A stretch of DNA of 64,000 nt. Source: Cronobacter turicensis z3032. Lineage in GTDB: Bacteria; Pseudomonadota; Gammaproteobacteria; Enterobacterales; Enterobacteriaceae. Shown piece after piece: positions 15,989 to 23,530 of this stretch. The position numbers and the translations under genes are program-made. The notes under the pieces were generated by a model. It was given only the letters and a program-made list of their open reading frames with translations, was not told the origin of the DNA and searched no databases. The stretch covers positions 2,732,074-2,796,073 of the forward strand of contig FN543093.2 of NCBI GenBank assembly GCA_000027065.2, read 5' to 3'. Position 1 is the stretch's first letter; each line of letters starts with the position of its first letter.

Positions 15989-17118
15989 GCCACTTTCTCC
16001 GCAAGCCCCAGCGCGGCCTGCGCGCGGATGGCATCCACCACGCGGCGCTGATCGTCTTCGGTCAGATCCGGGAAAATCGGCAGACACAGGATGCGCTCGG
16101 CGATACCGGTGGCGATCGGCAGGTGCTGCGGCTGCGCCGACGGCAGATGGCGGTACATGGAGAACGCGCTGATCAGCGGGTAGAAATAGCGGCGCGAATA
16201 AATGTTTTCGGCTTTCAGCGCTTCATAGAGCGCGTCGCGGCTTACCGGGAACTCCTCGTTCACGCGGATCGGGAAGTAAGAGTGGTTCCACTCCACGTCA
16301 TCCGGCGCGCTGAAGGTTTCGATGCCAGGGATATCGGCCAGCCATTCGCAGTAGCGGTCGTGGATAGCCGCGCGATTCGCCAGCGCTTTATCGATATGCC
16401 CAAGCTGCACCAGGCCAAAGGCCGCCTGCACTTCGTTCATTTTGGCGTTGATACCCGGCGCGACCACGGTCGTTTCCCCGGCGAAGCCGAAGTTTTTCAG
16501 GTAGTCGATGCGCTGTTTCATGCGCGCGTCCGGGCAGATGATCGCCCCGCCCTCAAAGGTGTTGAAAACTTTGGTGGCATGGAAGCTCAGGATCGACAGA
16601 TCGCCGCAGTTCAGGATGCTCTGGTGGTTTTTCTTTACGCCGAACGCATGCGCGGCGTCATAGATAACCTTCAGACCCCAGGCGTCGGCGATGGACTGAA
16701 TTTTGTCGACATCGCACGGCAGGCCGTAGCAGTGGACCGGCAGGATAGCCGAGGTCGCTGGCGTTATCAGCTGTTCGATTTTGTTCGGATCGATGTTGCA
16801 GGTGACCGGATCGATATCGGCGAAAACCGGCGTCAGGCCATTCCACAGCAGCGAATGCGAGGTGGCGACGAACGAATACGGGGTGGTGATCACTTCGCCC
16901 GTAATGCGCAGCGCCTGAAGCGCGGTCAGCAAGGCCAGCGTGCCGTTGGAAAACAGGCAGAGGTGTTCCACGCCGAGATACTCAGCGAGCCGGGTTTCCA
17001 GCTCCTGATGAAACGGGCCGCCGTTGGTCAGGTATTTGTTTTCCCAGATCTGCTCAAGATACGGGATAAACTCTTCCAGCGGCGGAAGCAGCGGGCTGGT
17101 GACAAAAAGATTTTGCAT
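15985..17118 (-). CDS. DegT/DnrJ sugar aminotransferase, VioA-like
   Basis: This is a 377-residue PLP-dependent sugar aminotransferase. The PLP lysine is Lys183 in LSFHATKVFNT; VPTPYSFVATSHSLLWNG-type and YDAAHAFGV segments are the family marks. The N-terminus (VTSPLLPPLEEFIPYLEQIW, NKYLTNGG) reads most like VioA, which makes dTDP-4-amino-4,6-dideoxyglucose (viosamine). The ATG at 17118 has GAGGTG upstream. No nucleotidylyltransferase or 4,6-dehydratase lies in the operon, so the 4-keto-6-deoxy substrate would have to come from the ECA or O-antigen dTDP-glucose pathway (inference). Confidence 0.88.
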   Translation of the reverse strand: MQNLFVTSPLLPPLEEFIPYLEQIWENKYLTNGGPFHQELETRLAEYLGVEHLCLFSNGTLALLTALQALRITGEVITTPYSFVATSHSLLWNGLTPVFADIDPVTCNIDPNKIEQLITPATSAILPVHCYGLPCDVDKIQSIADAWGLKVIYDAAHAFGVKKNHQSILNCGDLSILSFHATKVFNTFEGGAIICPDARMKQRIDYLKNFGFAGETTVVAPGINAKMNEVQAAFGLVQLGHIDKALANRAAIHDRYCEWLADIPGIETFSAPDDVEWNHSYFPIRVNEEFPVSRDALYEALKAENIYSRRYFYPLISAFSMYRHLPSAQPQHLPIATGIAERILCLPIFPDLTEDDQRRVVDAIRAQAALGLAEKVA

Positions 17119-17187
17119 AGTACACCTCGGTGTTTTACACCAAACGTTTCCGGCCCCGGCCGGTATGGGTGATGCCGTCGCGACGCG

Positions 17188-20100
17188 TTATTCCTCGACG
17201 AAGAACGAACGCGGCGCCTCTCCGGTACAGTAAATTTTCCACGCTTCGCGCAGCCCTTTTTCAAAGGTGTCGGCCACCCGGAACCCGTCGGCGTTATCGG
17301 TCGGGATGCGGCTGCGCATAGAGAGGCGAATCGCGTTCAGTTCCTCAAAGCGGCCCTGCCAGGAGAGCGCTTTTTCGACGTAGTCCGCTTTATCGTTCGC
17401 CACGAATTCCGGCAATCCATAGCCGTTCATAATGTCCACGCCCTGACGCCCCGCCATCGTTTCGCCGCAGAGCGTGAGCGTAGGAACGCCCATCCACGCG
17501 CCGTGGTTGGTGGTGGTGCCGCCGGTATACGGGAAGGCGTCGAGCAAAATATCGATGTGATGGTGGTATTCGAGATACTCGATAAGCCCGGTACGCGTTC
17601 TGAAAATGAGCTGTTCCGGGCGCGCGCCGAAATGCGTCAGGCGGCGCGTCATCATCGCTATCATCTCGTCATCGGCCATAAAGCCCATCAGCAGCTTCGC
17701 GCTCGGTTCGCGCACCAGGATCTGCGCCCAGAGCTCAAGCACGTCATCGTTGACTTTTTTCGGGCGGTTGAAGCTCGCGAACGTCAGATGGCCGTTACGC
17801 AGCGCCGGCAGCGAGTTAACGTCCGGGCTTTGCGGATGCGGCTCGAAAATTTTGCGCATCGGCACCCAGAGGATCTGTTCGGTAAACTGCTCGGTCATGC
17901 CCGGCGGGCTTGCCAGCGTCGAGGAGAGCAGGCGGTAATCCATCGCCGGCACGCCGGTGGTGCCGGGGTAGCCAATCCAGGTCATTTGCAGCGGCGCCGG
18001 ACGCAGCGCGAACATCGGCAGTCGCGTCCAGGTGGTATGCCCGGAGAGATCGATAAGAATGTCCACGCCATCGTCGTTGATCTGGCGCGCCAGCTCGCGA
18101 TCGCTTAACTGATACGCGTCGCGCCACAGTACGGCGCCCGCGCGCAGATGATCCGTCACCTCGTCATGCATCGGCGCGGCGTTATAGCCCACCAGCTCAA
18201 ACTGCGTGCGGTCAAACGACGCCCAGAACGGCAGCAGAAAGTTGCTGACCGGATGCGTGCGCAGATCGCCTGAAACAAACCCGACGCGCAGTTTGCGGTT
18301 CGGATCTTTCACATTATTGAGCGGCAGATCGAGCGCGCAACGTACGGCGTGGGCGGTGACGCGCTCGCCATATTCGCGGTGCTTCGCCAGCAGCTCCTGT
18401 GCGCTGACGCGATTGTCATGGGTCAGTACAAACAGCAGGCTGGTGAAGCAGTCGAAATCCTGCGGCGCTATCTCAAGGGATTTTTCCAGGAAGTAACGCG
18501 CTTCGTCGAGCTTCTGGTTATCGCTCAGCACCACGCCCATCATCGCCAGATAGCGCGGGTTACGCGGCTGGAAGCGAAACGCCTCGCGGGCGCATTTTTC
18601 CGCAAGCGTCATATCGCCGCGCGCGTGATAAAGCGTACCGAGCGAGTTCCAGAACCCGGCGTTTTTCTCATCGAGACGCAGCAGGCCGCGCACCACTTTA
18701 CGGGCGTTGAAGTGATCGAGCGTTTTTTGCAGCGCCGTCGCCAGATCGTAATAGATGTCGAGGCTGGAAAAGTAATGGCCCATCAGGCGGCAGAGCGCCT
18801 CCAGCGCCTCGTCCCACGCGCCGGTCAGCACGCAGGTGCGCGAGTAGCAGCGCAGGACATGCATATTCTGCGGATCCTGCGCCAGCAACTCGCGGGTATA
18901 CTCGCGCGCTTCTTTCGCCATTCCTTTGCCAATCAGCCGGTTCGCCTCTTCATAGACGGCATCCATTTTGACGCTGTCGGTCTGGCTGTCGGCGTCCATA
19001 TTGGTTTCGCTTTGCAGCAGGCCGCCGCGCCGCTCGCTGACGCTTAACAGCAGCAGCGTATTCAGGCACTGTTTCAGCCAGGCCACTTTGCCGGTGCGCA
19101 GAAACGGCTGAATGGCGTTTTTCCAGGCCAGCGGCGAGCCGTTCAGCACGCCGCGAATGCGCAGCGCGGTAAAACTCGCCCACGCCTCGTCATCGGTCGC
19201 GCACATGCCATCGCGCAGCCAGCGCCAGTGCGCGGGCGCGACGGTAACCGCCTCGCCCCACAAGTTCAGCACGCGGGTCTCTTCGTCGGTCTCAGGTAGC
19301 GGCGCAACCGGTGCCAGAATGTCGTTTTCCGCGAGATTATAGGGCCCCGGCGCCGCACTCCAGTGCAGCCCGTCGAGGTTATTGAGAAACAGATCGCGCA
19401 GCGATTCCAGCACCAGCTTGCGGGTGTCGTCGCCCGGACGCTCCGGCAGGCGGCAGTTAAAGACCAGCTGGTCGACGCTCAGGCTCATCGGCCAGGCGCC
19501 CGCCAGCAGGTCGAGAATTTGCAGCGTTACCGGGTTTTCTGTACGCACCGGCACGCCGGACTGTGAAATATGGCCGCTGACCACTTGCCCGTTAATTGTG
19601 AAAACGCGGGTGAAGTTGCCGGCCCAGTGCAGCGACTCAAGGACAGCCAGATCCGGCACGAACGACGGCTCTGCCGCGCCTGTGGCGCACAGCAGGGTGA
19701 AACGCTCGCGGCGGTTGACCGCGAAGTCGAGATACTGGCGCGCGCTGTGGCGATCGCTCTGCCCCGCGATCATGGCATGGAGCTGCTGCTGGCGTTCGCC
19801 CCAGGACGCGGCAAGCTCGGTCTGCGGGAGCGCATCGCCGATGCACGCCAGATCCAGCGCCTGCATTTCGCGGGCGAAATCGGTGTAGTCGCTCGCCGCC
19901 GCGTCGCTGGCCGGATAGCGCTGCATCAGCGATGCATCGTCCAGCGCTTCCGCCTCCAGCACCTGGGTTTTCAGCGCGCCGTCCGGCAGCGTCATCGCCA
20001 GATACCCGAGCATGGCGCGCGCCGAGGCGAGCTTTTCATTGTGAGTTGCGGCACGCTGGCAGTGAAACGCGAGCGCGTCGCGAAGGGTGGCGTCGTCGCG

Positions 20101-20538
20101 GTTCTCCGCAAGCGCCGCGTGATACGCAATAATCCCCTGCGCGGAGAGATGCTGACGGCACCAGCGCAGCAGGATGTCGCGCGTGTCTGCGTCGGTGCGC
20201 GAAAAGAGGCCGTGAATGATGATGTAGTCGAATTCGCCCGGCGATACCGCCAGCAGATCGCCAAGCCCTGCGGCGAACAGTTCGATATTGTTAAGGCCGC
20301 TTGCCTGGATCTGTCGCTGCCCTTCGCCGATACGCGCCTCATCAAGGTCGATACCGAGCGCGATACTGTTCGGCCAGGCGCGGGCGTGCGCGATCAGCGC
20401 CTCGCCTGCCCCACAGCCAATCTCCAGCACCCGCGCGAACGCAGGCGACGCCGCCGCCACATGGTTAAGCGCGGCGCTGGCGTGCAGGGCGACAGGGCTA
20501 ATGCGGTGTTCCGGGTAGAGCGTCTTCACATCATTCAT
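17188..20538 (-). CDS. Methyltransferase-TPR-OGT-type glycosyltransferase fusion
   Basis: This is a 1116-residue multidomain protein. Residues about 30-170 are a class I SAM methyltransferase (VLEIGCGAGEALI; GIDLDEARIGEGQRQI). About 210-480 resembles the regulatory and winged-helix region that follows such methyltransferases in bacterial protein-modifying enzymes. About 515-735 holds TPR-like helical repeats (KEAREYTRELLAQDPQN, GFWNSLGTLYHARGDMTLAE). From 747 on is a GT41/SPINDLY-type catalytic domain with His762 in THPVSNFLLPF, the Lys pair of FNRPKKVND and DAFPYTGGTTTNHGAWMG. OGT-type enzymes transfer a sugar to Ser/Thr of proteins. Its place next to fliC makes flagellin the likely acceptor (inference). 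Confidence 0.85.
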   Translation of the reverse strand: MNDVKTLYPEHRISPVALHASAALNHVAAASPAFARVLEIGCGAGEALIAHARAWPNSIALGIDLDEARIGEGQRQIQASGLNNIELFAAGLGDLLAVSPGEFDYIIIHGLFSRTDADTRDILLRWCRQHLSAQGIIAYHAALAENRDDATLRDALAFHCQRAATHNEKLASARAMLGYLAMTLPDGALKTQVLEAEALDDASLMQRYPASDAAASDYTDFAREMQALDLACIGDALPQTELAASWGERQQQLHAMIAGQSDRHSARQYLDFAVNRRERFTLLCATGAAEPSFVPDLAVLESLHWAGNFTRVFTINGQVVSGHISQSGVPVRTENPVTLQILDLLAGAWPMSLSVDQLVFNCRLPERPGDDTRKLVLESLRDLFLNNLDGLHWSAAPGPYNLAENDILAPVAPLPETDEETRVLNLWGEAVTVAPAHWRWLRDGMCATDDEAWASFTALRIRGVLNGSPLAWKNAIQPFLRTGKVAWLKQCLNTLLLLSVSERRGGLLQSETNMDADSQTDSVKMDAVYEEANRLIGKGMAKEAREYTRELLAQDPQNMHVLRCYSRTCVLTGAWDEALEALCRLMGHYFSSLDIYYDLATALQKTLDHFNARKVVRGLLRLDEKNAGFWNSLGTLYHARGDMTLAEKCAREAFRFQPRNPRYLAMMGVVLSDNQKLDEARYFLEKSLEIAPQDFDCFTSLLFVLTHDNRVSAQELLAKHREYGERVTAHAVRCALDLPLNNVKDPNRKLRVGFVSGDLRTHPVSNFLLPFWASFDRTQFELVGYNAAPMHDEVTDHLRAGAVLWRDAYQLSDRELARQINDDGVDILIDLSGHTTWTRLPMFALRPAPLQMTWIGYPGTTGVPAMDYRLLSSTLASPPGMTEQFTEQILWVPMRKIFEPHPQSPDVNSLPALRNGHLTFASFNRPKKVNDDVLELWAQILVREPSAKLLMGFMADDEMIAMMTRRLTHFGARPEQLIFRTRTGLIEYLEYHHHIDILLDAFPYTGGTTTNHGAWMGVPTLTLCGETMAGRQGVDIMNGYGLPEFVANDKADYVEKALSWQGRFEELNAIRLSMRSRIPTDNADGFRVADTFEKGLREAWKIYCTGEAPRSFFVEE

Positions 20539-20559
20539 CCGTTTTATAAAGTCCAGAGC

Positions 20560-21987
20560 TTATGCGGCGAGGTATTTCGCCATCAGGCTGGTTTTGTAAT
20601 CGTTATAAGTGCCAATACCCTCTTTGGAGGTGGTCACTACCCAGCTGAAGGCGTCCGCCGTGTGGTTAATACTGATAAGACGCGCGGCCTCTTCGCGGCG
20701 GATCCGCATCTGCTCTACCGCAGGCAGCGTGTCGAGCGCAAAGGAGAGCGCCACCTGATCGAGGAACCATTCGTTGTTTTCCGCCGCCAGGTTGCGGTCG
20801 ATAAACCGGGCCACGATATCCAGATAGCGGCAATTCGCCTCTGTCGGCCGGGCATAGATAAAGCCGCCCAGCACGCGCTCCCAGAGCGGGGCCCCGTTGC
20901 TGCAGGTAAGGATAAGGTCGGCGTCGTCAAGGCCCGCATGCACGTCGGCCCACGGCTGGCGTACCAGGCAGTCGGCGTCCAGCAAAATAACCGGCGCGTC
21001 GAACTGCTCCAGCGCATGGCGCAGAAAGACAAAACGGCGCGAGGCGAAATGCACGTTAATCCCGCGCACCGGCGTGATGATTTCGCTGCTAAGAGAAAGG
21101 TTCAGCCCAGGGAACGCCGCCTGCATCTCATGCACGCGGGCTTCGCAGCGCGCGTCGCAGTTATAGATGTGCAGATGCACATCCAGCGCCGTGCCGTTTG
21201 TTTCATAGACCGAGGCCACCAGCGCCTGGGCGTGATTGAAGAAATATTTCGGATCGCAGGAGACCAGCACGGTGGTATTGCCGGTCGCCGCTTTCGGGAT
21301 GTGCCAGGTATAACGGCTGTAGTCCGGCAGCGGCAGCGGTTCGGTCAACGGGCGAAAATCGATAAAGGAATCCGGGCAGCCGCCGAGCTTATAAATGCCG
21401 CAGACGATCATCAGCAGCACCAGCGACTCTTCTTCTATTAAGGCAGAATCCGCCGTCAGCGCCTGAATCACGACCTGCGCCTGGTTGTAGTCTTCTTCCA
21501 TCAGGCAAATGAGCAGCAGAATTTTCAAAACCGGCGCGCTGGTACTGAGGTTTGACAGGTGGTTGGAAATTAAAAACACCGCGCCGTCGATTTCGCCCAC
21601 GCGAAACAGCAGCTGAATGGCGACCACCACAAAATTGACCGAATCGTCACGCTGAAGCGCTTCGACGACATGCGCCGTCACCTGCTCGCTGAAACCGTCT
21701 ACCGCGGCCACCTGATGGCCCTGCTTTTTGCTGTCGAAAGCCTGGTTGGCAAGCGTCGCCGCGCACAGCAGATGCTTAATCGCCAGCGCTTTTTCTTCAT
21801 CAAGATCGGGTGGGGTTGGCGCCGCCATGATGGCAGGCTCCATCGCCGCGTAATCGGTGCTCCAGAAGTGCAGCACTTCCGCCACAAGGTGGGACGGCAT
21901 CACATCCGCTTCAGGGAGATAAATATTGCGGGTGAAGATGTCACGATAGTACTGGTGCATTGCACGACACTGGGCAAACTGATTCAT
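20560..21987 (-). CDS. Glycosyltransferase-like protein with DxD motif, flagellin island
   Basis: This is a 475-residue protein I cannot assign to a named family. The N-terminal half (about 1-205) is helical and repeat-like. The C-terminal half looks like a GT-A glycosyltransferase: TTVLVSCDPKYFFNHAQAL, VHLHIYNCD and ILLDADCLVRQPW with Asp337-Ala-Asp339 as a metal/nucleotide-binding DxD. It is the first gene of the island, nearest to fliC. The ATG at 21987 was chosen because coding similarity in style begins there. The frame stays open to a TTG at 22089, and no strong ribosome binding site marks either. It could extend or replace the sugar added by the OGT-type fusion. Confidence 0.7.
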   Translation of the reverse strand: MNQFAQCRAMHQYYRDIFTRNIYLPEADVMPSHLVAEVLHFWSTDYAAMEPAIMAAPTPPDLDEEKALAIKHLLCAATLANQAFDSKKQGHQVAAVDGFSEQVTAHVVEALQRDDSVNFVVVAIQLLFRVGEIDGAVFLISNHLSNLSTSAPVLKILLLICLMEEDYNQAQVVIQALTADSALIEEESLVLLMIVCGIYKLGGCPDSFIDFRPLTEPLPLPDYSRYTWHIPKAATGNTTVLVSCDPKYFFNHAQALVASVYETNGTALDVHLHIYNCDARCEARVHEMQAAFPGLNLSLSSEIITPVRGINVHFASRRFVFLRHALEQFDAPVILLDADCLVRQPWADVHAGLDDADLILTCSNGAPLWERVLGGFIYARPTEANCRYLDIVARFIDRNLAAENNEWFLDQVALSFALDTLPAVEQMRIRREEAARLISINHTADAFSWVVTTSKEGIGTYNDYKTSLMAKYLAA

Positions 21988-22207
21988 CGGTTTTAACTCA
22001 TCATTAATTGCAACGCGCGACGGCGTTTTGCCAGTCAACCCGGCCATATCTGTCGCAACCTGGAGATTATTCCCGTTCGCGGCACGCAAAGAGGAAGCTT
22101 TCCTGAAAGGGTAACATCGGGCGCGCAGGCATAATGGAGGGAAAAACCCTGCGAATAGCGGCTTATTTTGGAGATTGCATTTAAGGAGAAGGCCGATAAC
22201 TAACAGG

Positions 22208-22241
22208 CAAAAAAAAGGTTGCTGTTTCCAGCAACCTTTTT
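22208..22241 (-). terminator. fliC terminator
   Basis: AAAAGGTTGCTG / CAGCAACCTTTT with a four-base loop is followed on the minus strand by a T run. It lies 18 bp after the fliC stop and separates fliC from the modification island. Confidence 0.92.
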
Positions 22242-22258
22242 GAAAGCTTGAGCGTCTA

Positions 22259-23095
22259 TTAACGCAGCAGGGACAGCATGGACTGCGGAACCTGGTTTGC
22301 CTGAGACAGTACAGAAGTACCAGCCTGTTGCAGGATCTGAGCGCGAGACATGTTAGAAACTTCGGTCGCGTAGTCAGCGTCCTGAATACGGGACTGTGCC
22401 GCAGACAGGTTGTTGATAGAGTTGTTCAGGTTGTTGATGGTAGATTCAAAACGGTTCTGAATCGCACCCATGTTAGAACGCGCGGTATCGATCTTAGCGA
22501 TAGCAGCATCAGCAGCAGAAATCACAGCCTGAGCGGTGGAGTTGTCTGCGATAGAGGTGCTCAGGCTAGAGTCCAGAGTACCAGAAGTCGCGTTGATCAG
22601 GGCGTTGCTGTCGATGGAGATGGTATCGTTAGAAGAAGTACCAGCGCCAACCTGAATTTTCAGAGCGGTGCTTACAGAACCGTCCAGCAGTTTTTTGCCG
22701 TTGAAGTTAGCACCACCAGCGATACGGTCGATTTCAGACAGACGCTGAGTGATTTCCGTGTTGATGGAAGTCAGGTCGGTAGAACCGTTGGTGTCGTTCG
22801 CAGCCTGAACAGCCAGCTCACGGATACGCTGTAAGTTGGTGTTGATTTCGTTCAGGTTACCTTCAGCGGTCTGAACCAGGGAGATGCCGTCGTTTGCGTT
22901 ACGAGCAGCCTGGGTCATACCTTTAACCTGAGAGGTCATACGGTTAGCAATCGCCTGGCCAGCAGCGTCGTCTTTCGCGCTGTTGATACGCAGACCAGAG
23001 GACAGACGCTCGATAGCAGTGCCCAGAGCAGACTGAGATTTGTTCAGGTTGGTCTGAGTGGTCAGGGACAAAAGGTTAGTATTGATAACTGACAT
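22259..23095 (-). CDS. fliC: Flagellin
   Basis: This is the filament subunit, 278 residues, exported by the flagellar type III system. N- and C-terminal D0/D1 helices are intact (INTNLLSLTTQTNLNKSQ, LSSGLRINSAKDDAAGQAI; the C-terminus ends QVPQSMLSLLR). The surface domains D2/D3 of E. coli and Salmonella are missing, so only a short central segment (about 140-187) remains, and 19 of its 48 residues are Ser or Thr. The ATG at 23095 has AAGGAA upstream and a sigma-28 promoter at 23194-23168. The start of the glycosylation island lies just downstream. The exposed Ser/Thr-rich segment is a plausible glycan acceptor (inference). Confidence 0.97.
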   Translation of the reverse strand: MSVINTNLLSLTTQTNLNKSQSALGTAIERLSSGLRINSAKDDAAGQAIANRMTSQVKGMTQAARNANDGISLVQTAEGNLNEINTNLQRIRELAVQAANDTNGSTDLTSINTEITQRLSEIDRIAGGANFNGKKLLDGSVSTALKIQVGAGTSSNDTISIDSNALINATSGTLDSSLSTSIADNSTAQAVISAADAAIAKIDTARSNMGAIQNRFESTINNLNNSINNLSAAQSRIQDADYATEVSNMSRAQILQQAGTSVLSQANQVPQSMLSLLR

Positions 23096-23167
23096 AATTT
23101 AATTCCTTCAAAAATTGGGTTTAGGTTCGGTGCCTAACACTCACGGCGTCTCTCACCGTCAACAAGG

Positions 23168-23194
23168 TTATCGACGCTTCTTAAAAAGACTTTA
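23168..23194 (-). promoter_or_regulatory. Sigma-28 promoter of fliC
   Basis: On the minus strand: TAAA at 23194-23191, 15 bases, then GTCGATAA at 23175-23168 (consensus GCCGATAA, 7 of 8). It starts about 70-100 bp upstream of the fliC ATG, as expected for a class 3 promoter recognised by FliA. Confidence 0.9.
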
Positions 23195-23466
23195 GAAACA
23201 AACTCAAAAAATTTACATGTTATTGTTTATTAAAGGTTTATTTTATTTAATGTCTTTTTATAAGTCTCGGAACTAAGATTTTTCTTATGTATTGTATAAA
23301 TAAATTCTGGCTGCATTTTCCCTTTTATTAATGCGCCATTGCTCTTTTTTGCAGACTTTTTTCCAGACATATAAAGAAGGGGAATATTTCGCTTAAGGCA
23401 GGCTATCGGTTCAATAGCCTGCGTCTGCGTCATCTATTCCTGGGATCATTTTTTTGCCGCCGGGAG

Positions 23467-23493
23467 TAAACTTTTGCTTTGCGTCGCCGATAA
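23467..23493 (+). promoter_or_regulatory. Sigma-28 promoter of fliDST
   Basis: TAAA at 23467-23470, a 15-base spacer and GCCGATAA at 23486-23493: a perfect match to the sigma-28 consensus. It lies 37 bp before the fliD ATG, on the opposite strand to the fliC promoter. Confidence 0.95.
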
Positions 23494-23530
23494 GAGACTG
23501 AAACGACCATCGACTTCAAGGAAATCACGC

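Noticed and set aside
16123-17172. 349-codon plus-strand frame opposite the DegT aminotransferase
   Set aside because: It is the antisense shadow of a gene with intact catalytic motifs; the composition is atypical and no ribosome binding site is seen.
19570-21441. 623-codon plus-strand frame opposite the glycosyltransferase genes
   Set aside because: It lies antisense to two well-supported genes. Its Arg/His/Gln-rich translation has no domains; long open antisense frames are expected in GC-rich DNA.
8098-21987. Nonulosonic acid (pseudaminic or legionaminic) pathway
   Set aside because: No NeuB/PseI, NeuA/PseF or PseB/C-type genes are present; the aminotransferase reads as VioA-type instead.
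23230-23433. 67-codon minus-strand ORF upstream of fliC
   Set aside because: It is AT-rich and lies upstream of the sigma-28 promoter, so it is not in the fliC transcript. There is no family resemblance and the start is unsupported.
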